A stretch of 64,000 nt of DNA, from positions 27,199 through 91,198 of the forward strand of contig VFIW01000146.1 in NCBI GenBank assembly GCA_006386115.1. The letters are read 5' to 3'. This document shows, piece after piece, positions 54,192-64,000 of this stretch. The notes below the pieces were generated by a model. That model was not told the origin of the DNA. It ran no database searches and was given only the letters and a program-made list of their open reading frames with translations. The translations under genes were made by a program, and so were the position numbers. Source of the DNA: Globisporangium splendens (Eukaryota > Oomycota > Peronosporomycetes > Pythiales > Pythiaceae). Every line of letters starts with the position of its first letter. Positions within the stretch are counted from its first letter, which is position 1.

Positions 54192-55717
54192 TCAATGACT
54201 GGGCATCATGATCTGAAAACAGAACCACCCCTCCTCGAGATGCTGCTTTATCCATTGCGAGCGTGGTGCACCCTTCGTTAAGATCGGTGTGTAACCCTGC
54301 GACCATGTCCAAGAGACCATTCGCAGCGCCTTATCCATTGCACCTGTCGTGCATCCCTCAGACCGATGTTCATGCAGAAACTCTACGACCGCCATGCGAT
54401 TCCAAGCTGCGACGCCATCCATTCCATCCGATGTACAGCCTTCACTGCGGTGGGTATGAAGGAACTGAACGACGTCAATATGACCATTGCGAGCAGCTCC
54501 GTCCATCGCTTCTTCCGTGCAACCTTCGCCCCGATTTTTATGACGAAATTGCACGATCGCTAAATGATCATTCGTTGCAGCCTGATCCATCGCATCTTTC
54601 GAACATCCTTCGTCACCGTCATACTCGTGAAGAAACTTGACACTCTCCAAATGGCTGTTCCTTGCAGCTAGATGCAAAGGTGTTATCGTATACCTTGTGG
54701 CATTGTAGTACTCGTCCAAAGAGCCGTTCGTTGCTGCGTCTTCCATGGCGGCGCCAGTGCACCCTTCTGAGCGGTGTTCATGAAGAAACTTGATGATCTC
54801 AAGATGCCCTCCCGATGCCGCAGCATCCATGACAAGCTTCCAGAAAGTGTCAGGAAAGTTAGCATGCAGCCACCTACAACGTCAAGATGCCCTCTGAGCG
54901 CTGTTGTGTAAGGTGCATCGTTCGCACATGCCACGGCGTGATCTGTGTGAAGTCACTCACGACATCCAAATGGCCCTTTCATGCTGCTTGATCGATCCCA
55001 GAGCTGGTGAATGTGTTTCCCGGGTCCAAACTGAGCTACCTGAGCAGCTCAAGGTTCCCTTTACCAGCGAATCGATTCATTGCACTTAAGTCGAGCATTG
55101 GCTCAACGTTCACTACTCGTAATGCCGCTTCAGGACGTCCAACTGGCCACCGAATGTTGTCGAGCTGCAACAACATTAAGACTTGCGTCATTGTAATGAT
55201 CTGCAATCCACTCGAGCACTTCTACGTGACCGTTTGCCACCACATTTACGATCGCTCCGTCCAGCTTGTCTTCGACAAGTTGACCTAAAGAAGGGTAGTT
55301 TGAATCGAGCTAGGTGATCATATCCATATTTCCCGTTTCTGCTACTTCATAAAAGACATCTGGAGCGCCAACAGCGTTTGAGTCGACACGGAGAAACAGC
55401 TGGACTGTGTCCAAGTTGCCGCGCTTCACGGCTTCCCCTGCAGCATCGATGACGTCGCAGCTAAAAAACATGTCCTGTCGACCGTGTTGGCGCTCTTGGT
55501 CCGCAGCGATTGCAATGATCCGTCGCGCGAGTTCGATGGTACCGACCAATACAGTGTATCCAAGGCTTCGATCGCAGGAATAGTCGGGTAGCGCATCGAT
55601 GCTGGCCACGACGCGGCGCAGTGCCGCAAGCACCGAGAAAGCGCGAGTGACCACGCGGACATTCGTGAAGATGGGCTCGTCGCCATCGCGTCCGGTCTTG
55701 TTAGCGACAGAGGACAC
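54192..55717 (-). pseudogene. oomycete ankyrin-repeat protein gene, broken
   Basis: The N-terminal part (55717-55310, MSSVANKTGRDGDEP then VFYEVAETGNMDMIT) meets a stop but continues in frame with LDSNYPSLGQLVEDKLDGAI. After frame losses between about 54830 and 55150, the repeat array resumes (54830-54192) with units such as MDAAASGGHLEIIKFLHEHR and SEGCTEEAMDGAARNGHIDV. About five ankyrin-like repeats of ~33 residues are visible, with a HRSEGCT spacer. Protein-binding solenoids of this kind form large families in oomycetes. Stops and frame changes make this copy non-functional as read. Confidence 0.8.
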
Positions 55718-56149
55718 GGTATACTCATGGGCTTGAGCTTCGTGTTCGTCCCCTGTTCTTTGTCAGAGACCAAACGCGCGCGTTTGCTGTGAGCACATCT
55801 TGTCATTGCTTCCTGGACTTGGAATGTTGTGCCATGTCAAGAAATTAAGGAGATGTCAATTTGTTTTGCTGTGGGTCACAGCCCCCGTCACCACAGAATA
55901 ATGAACAGATCTGTGATCTGTCGACGCAAGAGCTGGAACGGTGTGTATGCGTTGCCTGGAAACAAATGGTAAATCGTGTCAGTATGAAACCTTGTTAATC
56001 CATGGTATTGGGGATTATGAGTAAACACTGTTTTCTAGTGGCATTGTAACAAAAGACAGTGAATATGCCATTGAACAGGCAACACCCCAAGCCTTCAAAG
56101 ACTTCTTCAACCCATGTGCTTGTTGCAATGGGGCTTCCCATTACATAGG
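55718..56149. other. intergenic
   Basis: No gene seen. Just before LTR b the sequence CCCATTACATAGG resembles an LTR terminus, perhaps the scar of another element. Confidence 0.35.
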
Positions 56150-56796
56150 TGTAAGAGGGCGCTGTTCACAACAGCCCCCAAAACACGGCACACACGCTTG
56201 TGCCAGAGGAAGCGTCTCCCGACTTGGAGGGAGGAAGAAGACTTGAGGGCTTGGAGGAAAATTTGCAACTGAATTGCAAAGGTTATGGTTCCTGTCGCTA
56301 CTTGTAAATGAACCCCAACGGATCCTAGAGGTTTTACAACTAAAACCTAAACATGCACAATAAAACCTATGAATCTGATATATAAAACCTTGGGTACACT
56401 GAGGTTGAACCCAGGGGATCTTCGAGAAACTTGAACTTGAAGTCCCGTGGAGAATTCCCTGCAAAGTGATTGACTCGCGCCACACTTTAGGTGGCAGAGA
56501 CACGTCGGTCTCATCACCAGTGCAGTTTCCCAAGTAGGAACCATCACTCAGTACTTGATTCGTACATGGATGTCATCACTCTGTACTGATTAGTACATGT
56601 GAACAACATTCTGCACTGATCAGCACAGAGAGCGCTCGTGACGTCATGGGATGACGTCACATGTGCATGTGGGGATTGTCGTACCGTAATCCCTTTGTTA
56701 ATTGTCTCTCCACAATGCACACTGAAGGTGGTGTGTGGCACACTAGATCTGGGAACAGATCCACCTTCATGTAATGGCTAGGTATACCCCATTACA
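56150..56796 (-). repeat. gypsy LTR b (minus orientation)
   Basis: 647 bp, TGTAAGAGGGCGCTG...CCCCATTACA on the plus strand. Very similar to LTR c in inverse orientation. Two TGACGTCA sites at 56639-56646 and 56652-56659. Its outer end abuts the middle of a plus-oriented gag, and no primer-binding site lies on its other side, so it is not in its original context. Confidence 0.85.
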
Positions 56797-57288
56797 CGTT
56801 TCGACCTTCACTCGTATGCACAACGTGCTCGCTTCCTGGTCTCGAGCATCGTGGATGAGCCGATTGACGTTCCGACGCAAGTCGTGACGTTCATGGCGGG
56901 TCTGAACGACGGGCCAATCTGGAACCAATTGTTCCGCGAGTATCCCAAGACGCTGGACGAAGCCATTGAACGTGCCATGCAAGAAGAGTTCAGCATGAAG
57001 CAAGCGAAGTTCCAAGGGTTTGCGTCGAGACCAATGCGGCAATCGAATGTTGCACATGATGGTCCCGAGCCGATGAACATCTCGTACATTTCCACGCCTG
57101 GAAATGAGCGTCCTCGCAACGATGGAACATGTTTCCGTTGCGGGAAGTCGGGTCACTTCGCTCGGAACTGCAAGGTGTCTTTGCCGGGTCGGTAAACGAC
57201 ACAGGGTGCTCGTTCGAACAACCACGATCGTTCTTACGGTCGTCGGTTCGATCGGTCACCTGGGCCAAAAAACGGGAATGGACAGTAG
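56797..57288 (+). pseudogene. Ty3/gypsy gag, 5'-truncated
   Basis: Starts abruptly at the LTR border within the capsid region (SYAQRARFLVSS equivalent), carries KTLDEAIERAMQEEFSMKQA and the CCHC zinc knuckle CFRCGKSGHFARNC. An in-frame TAA at 57193-57195 replaces the CAA seen in the second element. The original gag stop is TAG 57286-57288. Confidence 0.85.
57267..57273 (+). promoter_or_regulatory. candidate -1 ribosomal frameshift site (A AAA AAC)
   Basis: The heptamer AAAAAAC lies in the gag frame as A_AAA_AAC, 12 nt before the gag TAG. A -1 slip there joins exactly to the pol frame. Downstream, GGGCC-TCCTACT-GGCCC can form a GC-only hairpin. The same arrangement occurs at 61887-61893. Confidence 0.65.
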
Positions 57289-60081
57289 GGGCGGGGCCTC
57301 CTACTGGCCCGGAAGAGAGGACTGTGGATGTTGTGGAAACACAGGACTCTGGCCCCAATGTGCATGATGCACATGCAGTTTCCACGAGGGAGAACAGTGT
57401 CAGTCAAACGTCAAGTTTGATCGTTCACAAAGTTCATGTAGACGGTATTGCAACGCCTCTACGTGCTTTGGTTGACACTGGTGCGTCGAACAACTTTGTT
57501 CGAAATGAAGTGATCGTCAGGCATAAAGTACCAATGCCTGATGCGAATGAAGACAAGACGATGATTATTCGGTTGGCCAACGGGTCGGCTGTGAAGATGC
57601 CAAAGCGCGTGGTGCGCTTGGCAATGAAGTGTGAAGATTTCCGAGGTGAAGACGAGTTTATTTTACTCGACCTCGATGACAAGTTTGATCTGATTCTGGG
57701 AATGCCATGGTTGAAGCGTTTCCAACCTAGCATTGACTGGATGAAGATGAAGATCTCCGTTGACAAGTCACGTGATGTTGACTTGTGCTGCACAACAACG
57801 GATGAAGTGGTGTGGGTTTACACATCTGTGGAAGAGATCCCAGATGACCCTCGTGATATTGCGGTGTGCGATGGCTCCCCATGTTCACGAGCGGTACCCA
57901 TCTTGAAGAAGACTACTGGAGGTGGAGCAGTCAGGCGCCAACAAAAGACTGTCTCCTTTGCCATCGACCCCATGGGTGAGGCGATGTGCGTGGAAGAAAC
58001 GAATGGGAAAAGAGCCGAAGAGCCATCCCGAGAGAAGAAGAAGAAGACCAGCAAGAAGAGTGTCCCGTGTGCCCCTGATCAAGGTACATGCCAAGGTGAC
58101 GAAGGAAGTGTCCAAGCACAAGACATTTCAAGCGAGTTTGTGAACATCGCGGTCTACAATGAAGATGGTGACGTGGATGTAATCCGTCACGTGAAGATTG
58201 AAAATCCTCCAAGCTCAGTCGAAGAGTTGATTTCCTTGCCATCGATGAGCAAGAAGACGCTGAAGCGTAGCCTAGCGAAAGGCGAAATTTCGCAGGTCTG
58301 CATGATCGTCGATGTTGACGATGCAGAAGACATCAACACGGTATCAGCAACGGAGGCTGAAGTGTTCGATGAGAAGACACGGAAGGAAAGGTTCGAGGGG
58401 CAGTCATGGGACGCTCTCAAGACGAACCCCGTGTATGAACTTGTCAAGGAATTTGAGGACATATTCCCAGACAAAGTGCCGGACGAACTGCCATTCGATA
58501 GAGGCGTTCGTCATGAGATTGACATACTTCCTGGCACGAAGTATTGTATCACACGGCAGTGGCTGTTGCCAAGAGAACAAGTCGTTGCGATCGACGAGTT
58601 CTTTGCGCAACGTGCTAAGGCTGGGCATGTGCGAGAGAGCAAGTCTCCACATTGTAGCCCAACCTTCTGTGTGAAGAAGGCAACTGGTGGTTGGCGCATT
58701 GTTCACGCCTTCAACAAGCTGAACGACGCTACCATTCCAGCCCAGACTCCGGTTCCACGCAAGGATATGATCCTCGATGGAATGGTTGGCAGTACTGTCT
58801 TCAGTGCTATCGATCTGAAAGATGGGTTCTATCAGATTCGAATGCGCGAAGATGATGTTCCACTAACTGCAGTGAGTACCCCGAGTGGTATGCTGTGGGA
58901 ATGGTTAGTGATGCCACAGGGTTTGAAGAACGCTCCTGCGACTTTCAATAGGATGGTCACGAATCTACTTCGTCCATTGAGAGGGTTTGCACCGAGTTAC
59001 TTTGACGATATTTTCGTTCATAGTAAAACCACGGGTGAAAAGTCTGACGTTGATGTTCATCTTGACCATCTCCGTCAAGTCTTTCAGGTCATGCGAGAGA
59101 ACAAGCTCTACGCTAACCTGAAGAAGTGCATATTCTTTGTACCAGAGATCCCCGTTCTCGGCTGCTTTGTGGGAAAGCATGGCGTTCGAGTTGATCCGGA
59201 GAAGGTCAAAGCTATTGACGATTGGCCTGTGCCTCAGAATGTCAAACAGCTGAGACAATGGTTGGGTCTGGCCAACTACTTGCACAAGTACACGCGCAAT
59301 TATGCAGCGTTGGTGCAACCGCTCACACAGCTCCTGAAGAAGGACATTGAGTGGGAGTGGTCCAGTGACCACCAAGCAGCGTTTGCCGAAGTGAAGAGGA
59401 CTTTGCGAGAAGCTCCCGTGCTGGCAATTTCAAACCACGACAAGCCTTTTCATGTGGTTTGTGATGCAAGCGATTATGCCATCGGTTGCGCCTTGATGCA
59501 ACACGATGATGAGGGTCATGAGCGAGTTGTGTCGTATCAGTCACGACAACTCCGACCCGCAGAACGGAACTACCCAGTCCATGACAAAGAACTTCTGGCG
59601 ATGAAGTATTCTTTGGTCAAGTTCCGTGTGTATCTGCTTGGCGAGGAGCGCTTTGCGATCTACACAGATCATGCGTCGCTGCGTACGGCAGTGAAGACTC
59701 CTCATTTGTCGCAAAGAATGGCGAGATGGTTCTCCTTCTTTGCAGAGTACAACTTTGTTGTACACTACAAGCCAGGCAAGACGAACATCTTAGCCGATGC
59801 GCTTTCAAGACGTCCGGACTATGATCCGAAGACCAAGAGTGAAGACACGGACGGAGCGTGTCGACTCTGTGAAGACATTCAAGCGATCGCGGTGCAAGCA
59901 ACGACTGCAGTGCGAGAAGACATTGTCGAAGGGTACAAGTCTGACGAAACATGTCAGGACTTGTTGAAGTATTTCAAGGACCCTTCGGACAAAGCACTGC
60001 AAGGTCTTCCGTCGCGCACAAGGTCGCGAGTTCACCGCTTCCGAGTACACAATGGGTTGTTGTACTACGCGGTTGAACAAG
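57273..60081 (+). pseudogene. Ty3/gypsy pol: protease, reverse transcriptase, RNase H; integrase lost
   Basis: The frame is open from the -1 frameshift site to 60086. Order: retropepsin (ALVDTGASNNFV), a Lys/Glu-rich linker, reverse transcriptase (HCSPTFCVKKATGGWRIVHA, FSAIDLKDGFYQIRM, active site YFDDIF), RNase H (HVVCDASDYAIGCALMQHD, YTDHASLRTAV). The reading stops in the N-terminal zinc-finger region of integrase, where LTR c begins, so no integrase core or 3' LTR follows. RT before RNase H and integrase last places it in Ty3/gypsy. Enzyme domains appear intact, but the element cannot transpose on its own. Confidence 0.9.
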
Positions 60082-60732
60082 TGTAATGGGCTATACCTAA
60101 CCATTACATGAAGGTGGATCTGTTCCCAGATCTAGTGTGCCACACACCACCTTCAGTGTGCATTGTGGAGAGACAAACAACAAAGGGATTACGGTACGAC
60201 AGTCCCCACATGCACATGTGACGTCATCCCGTGACGTCACGAGCGCTCTCTGTGCTGATCAGTGCACAATGTTGTTCACATGTACTAATCAGTACAGAGT
60301 GATGACATCCATGTACTAATCAAGTACTGAGTGATGGTTTCTACTTGGGAAACTGCACTGGTGATGAAACCGACGTGTCTCTGCCACCTAAAGTGAGTGG
60401 CTGTAGCCAGTCACTTTGCAGGGAATTTTCCACGGGACTTCAAGTTCAAGCTTCTCGAAGATCTCGTGTGTTCAACCTCAGTGTACCCAATGTTTTATAT
60501 ATCAGATTCATAGGTTTTATTGTGCATGTTTAGGTTTTAGTTATAAAACCTGTAGGATCCCTTGGGGTTCATTTACAAGTAGCGACAGGAACCATAAGCA
60601 TTTTTAATTCAGTTGCAATTTTACCACCAAGCCCTCAAGTCTTCCTTCCTCCCTCCAAGTCGGGAGACGCTTCCTCTGGCACAAGCGTGTGTGCCGTGTT
60701 TAAGGGACTGTTTGGAACAGCGCCCTTTTACA
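60082..60732 (+). repeat. gypsy LTR c (5' LTR of a second element)
   Basis: 651 bp, TGTAATGGGC...CCTTTTACA. TGACGTCA at 60219-60226 and 60232-60239. It interrupts the integrase region of the first pol and is followed directly by a primer-binding region and gag, so it is the 5' LTR of a second, nested element. Confidence 0.9.
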
Positions 60733-60858
60733 CCTGGTAGCACTTCGAGCGGTCCTTCCAGCGACCCAGTGAAGCGAAAAGGTTTGACGACGCGGCTTTG
60801 AGCACGTCGCGCATTCCTGTCCAAGACTGAAGACCCTGCGAGCATCCTTGTCTGGGAC
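60733..60858 (+). promoter_or_regulatory. primer-binding region and gag leader
   Basis: CCTGGTAGCACTTCGAGCGG immediately follows the LTR CA end; the TGG fits a tRNA 3' CCA primer. The remaining ~100 bp is the leader to the gag ATG. Confidence 0.55.
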
Positions 60859-61908
60859 ATGGATGCTACAGGAACCCCACTCGGTCCAGCAGTACGGGAA
60901 ACTGTCGAGTTGACTATTGAGGGTTTCCCTCACTTGTCTTCTCATGAGTGGATGGCGCTTGAGCGCATGCGAGATGTCATCGGAGAGGCTGCTGTGGTCA
61001 GTCTGCTTCGATCGGCGTCTCCGGAAGACCAGAAGAGCGCGGTGGTCAGCTTCATGCACCACGAGATCATGTCCTCCCGGAAGCAGGTCGCAACCCCTGT
61101 TTCCTCATTCAGGACGGTGCCATTGAAGCTTGACGTCTCTCCGTATCGCGGCGGAGAGAACGAACCCCTCTCGCGATGATTCGTCGAGTTGGATGCAGCC
61201 ATCACTGCAAGACAACTGCGAGACCCTTCGCAGCAAGTGTTGTTCGCGATGCCCAACCTTGCGGGTCGTGCGAAGAGCTGGGCTTATGGCAAGCGTTTGT
61301 CGGATCCAAACTGCTTCCCCAGCTACGAAGACTTCAAGACCGAACTCAAGAAGGCGTTTAAACCTCCGCAGAGCGAGTTCCGTGCGCGCGCCGAGTTCCT
61401 CAAGCTTCGTCAAGGCCGTTTCGATCTGCATTCGTATGCACAACGAGCACGCTTCTTGGTCTCAAGCATCGTTGACGAGCCGATTGACGTTTCGACGCAA
61501 GTCGTGACGTTCATGGCGGGTCTGAACGACAGTCCGATTCGGAACCAACTGTTCCGCGAGTATCCCAAGACGCTGGACGAAGCCATTGAACGTGCCATGC
61601 AAGAAGAGTTTAGCATGAAGCAAGCGAAGTTCCAAGGGTTTCCGTCAAGGCCACCAAGACAAGCGAATGTCGCGCACGATGGTCCAGAGCCTATGGACAT
61701 CTCGTACATTTCCACGCCTGGAAATGGACGTCCTCACAACGATGGAAAATGTTTCCGTTGTGGGAAGTCGGGTCACTTCGCTCGGAACTGCAAAGTGTCT
61801 TTGCCGGGTCGGCAAGCGACACAGGGTGCTCGTTCGAACAACCACGATCGTTTTTACGGTCGTCGGTTCGATCGGTCACCTGGGCCAAAAAACGGGAATG
61901 GACAGTAG
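60859..61908 (+). pseudogene. Ty3/gypsy gag, full length with one nonsense codon
   Basis: The frame spans about 349 codons from ATG 60859 to TAG 61906-61908. TGA at 61177-61179 interrupts SPYRGGENEPLSR-FVEL, where the related gag at 47 kb has TGG (Trp). Capsid helices, KTLDEAIERAMQEEFSMKQA, and a CCHC knuckle CFRCGKSGHFARNC follow. Otherwise intact. Confidence 0.9.
61887..61893 (+). promoter_or_regulatory. candidate -1 ribosomal frameshift site (A AAA AAC)
   Basis: In the gag frame the codons are CCA AAA AAC, giving the X XXY YYZ pattern A_AAA_AAC, 12 nt before the gag stop. Slipping back one base continues as CGG GAA TGG, the pol frame. A 5-bp GC hairpin (GGGCC/GGCCC, 7-nt loop) begins about 20 nt downstream. 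Confidence 0.7.
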
Positions 61909-64000
61909 GGGCGGGGCCTCCTACTGGCCCGGAAAAGAGGACTGTGTTTGTGGAAACACAGGACTCTGGCCCCAATGTGCATGATGCACATGCAGTTTCC
62001 ACGAGGGAGAACAGTGTTAGTCAAACGTCAAGTTTGATCGTTCTCAGAGTTCATGTAGACGGTATTGCAACGCCTCTACGTGCTTTGGTTGACACTGGTG
62101 CGTCGAACAATTTTGTTCGAAATGAAGTGATCGTCAGGCATAAAGTATCAATGCCTGATGCGAGTGACGAGAAGACGATGGTTATCCGGTTGGCCAACGG
62201 GTCAACTGTGAAGATGCCAAAGCGAGTTGTACGCTTGGCAATCAAGTGTGAAGATTTCCGAGGTGAAGACGAGTTCATTTTACTCGACCTCGATGACAAG
62301 TTTGATCTGATTCTGGGCATGCCATGGTTGAAGCGTTTCCAACCTAGCATTGACTGGATGAAGATGAAGATCTCCGTTGACAAGTCACACGATGCTGACT
62401 TGAGCTGTGTGACAACGGATGAAGTGGTATGGGTGTACACATCTGTGGAAGAGATCCCAGATGACCCTCGTGATATTGCGGTGTGCGATGGCCACCCAGT
62501 TCACGAGACGGTACCATCTTGAAGAGAATACGGAGGTGGAGCAGTCAGGCGCCAGAAAAAGACTGTCTCCTTTGCCATCGACCCTAAGAGTGAGGCGATG
62601 TGCGTGGAAGAAACGAATGGGAAAAGAGCCGAAGAGCCATCCCGAGACAAGATGACCAAGAAAAAGAAGCAATTATCGTCAAGTGTTGCAAGCGCAACGT
62701 GTGCCCCTGATCAAGGTACAAGTCAAGACGACGAAGGAAGTGTCCAAGCAAGAGTCACTTCGAGTGAATACGTGAACGTATTGGTCTACAATGAAGATGG
62801 TGACAGCAACGTTATGCGCCACATTGAAGTCGAAAATCCTCCAAGCTCAGTCGGAGAGTTGATTCCTTGCCGTGATGAGCAAAGAAGACGCTGAGCGTAG
62901 CTAGCGAAAGGCGAAATTCGCAGGTCGCATGATCGTCGATGTGACGATGCAGAAGAATCAACACCAGTATCAGCAACGAGGCTGAAGTGTTCGATGAGAA
63001 GAACGGAAGGAAAGGCTCGAGGAGCAGTCAGTGGGACAGGCTTCGGTCATAAGACGAACCCCGTGTATGAACTTGTCAAGGATATGAGGACCCATATTCC
63101 AGGACAAGGTGCGGGAATGCCATCGAAGAGGCGTTCGTCATGAGATTTGACATACTCCGGGCAAGAAGTATTGGATACACGCAGTGGCCCGTGGCCAAGG
63201 AGAAAACAAGTCGTTGCGATCGACGAGTTCTTTGCGCAAACGTGCCAAGGCTGGGCATGTGAGAGAGAGCAAGTCCCACATTGTAGCCAACTTCTGTGTG
63301 AAGAAGGCAACTGGTGGTTGGCCCTCGTTCACGCTTTCACCAAGCTTGAACGACGGCACCATTCCAGCCCAAACTCCGGTTTCACGCAAGGACATGTCCG
63401 GATGGAAGGGTTGGCACGTACTGTCTTCAGTGCTATCGATCTGAAAGATGGGTTCTACCAGATTCGAATGCGGGAAGGACGATTGCTGTACCATAACATG
63501 CAGTGAGTACACCGAGTGGATGCTGTGGGGCTGGTTAGTGATGCCACAGGGTTGAAGAAACGCTTCCTGCGCCTTCATAGGTGGGCACGCATATACGTCG
63601 TTCCATTGGGGGAGGGTTTGCACGAGTTACTTGGAACGATATTTTCGTTCCATTTAGTTAAAACCATGGGTGAAAAGCTGACGGTGATGTTCATCTTGAC
63701 CACCTCGTCAAGGTCTTCAGGGTCATGCGAGAGAACAGTATCTACGCTAACTGAAGAAGGGCATATTCTTTGCACCAGAGATCCCCGTTCTCGGCTGTGC
63801 TTTGTGGGGGAAAGCGGGAGTTCAGAGTTGATCCGGAGAAGGTCAAGCTATTTGAACGATGGCATGTGCCTCAGAAGTCAAACAGCTGCGGACACTGGTT
63901 GGGTATGGCCACTACTTGCACAAGTACACGCGCAATTATGCAGAGGTGGGTGCAACCCCTCAAACAGCTCATGAAGAAGGCCATTGAGTGGAGTGGTCCA
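61893..64000 (+). pseudogene. Ty3/gypsy pol of the second element, decayed by indels and cut by the window end
   Basis: The retropepsin part (ALVDTGASNNFVRNE to TDEVVWVYTSVEEIP) is open to 62522. After that, single-base losses and gains appear, at first rare and from about 62.87 kb every few tens of bases, so only short RT stretches (DLKDGFYQIRM, CVKKATGGW) are readable in shifting frames. Homologous throughout to 57.3-59.3 kb. RNase H and integrase lie beyond the window. Confidence 0.85.

Overview
The window looks like nuclear DNA of an oomycete (or a close stramenopile). Genes are densely packed, with short introns of about 50-110 bp. Parts of a motile-flagellum gene set are present (an axonemal dynein intermediate chain and a TPH-like coiled coil). 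There is also a PP2C/cyclic-nucleotide/kinase fusion, an expanded family of secreted pepsin-like proteases, degenerate ankyrin proteins and Ty3/gypsy elements. I cannot name the genus. I saw no tRNA, rRNA or CRISPR array.

Layout. 1-17.3 kb is ordinary single-copy gene space: DNAI3/WDR63-like dynein intermediate chain (cut by the window edge), PP2C-CNB-CNB-kinase fusion, GT31-like type II membrane protein, PhyH-type dioxygenase, anoctamin, EDEM-type GH47 mannosidase with PA domain, CDC26/APC12 and a small DOT1-fold methyltransferase. 17.7-27.3 kb holds five pepsin-like aspartic protease loci, one of them a headless exact duplicate. 29.8-44.4 kb is a block of unrelated conserved genes: YbaK-domain protein, coiled-coil protein, eIF4G, AAR2, MIT-domain protein and a NEK-like kinase. 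44.5-53.6 kb holds three almost identical proteases in +/-/+ order. The first two form a 2.4-kb inverted repeat around a fragment of a gypsy element. 54.2-55.7 kb is a broken ankyrin-repeat gene. 56.1-64 kb is rearranged Ty3/gypsy sequence.

How the parts relate. The housekeeping genes touch translation initiation (eIF4G), spliceosome assembly (AAR2), cell cycle (CDC26), ER glycoprotein quality control (EDEM) and cyclic-nucleotide signalling. They form no operon-like unit; several pairs are divergent and share 300-540 bp upstream regions. The protease array is the dynamic part. Four proteases (at 26.2, 45.4, 49.5 and 52.5 kb) were duplicated together with about 0.7-0.9 kb of upstream sequence. 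Ankyrin relics lie beyond the protease at 26.2 kb and beyond the one at 53.6 kb, and gypsy LTRs sit in or beside the duplicated blocks.

Reliability. Exon models were built by eye. For most multi-exon genes (PP2C-kinase, anoctamin, DOT1, YbaK, eIF4G, AAR2, MIT, NEK) the summed exon lengths close in frame. The first kilobase and the last ~1.3 kb carry many single-base indels, which may be consensus errors rather than biology.
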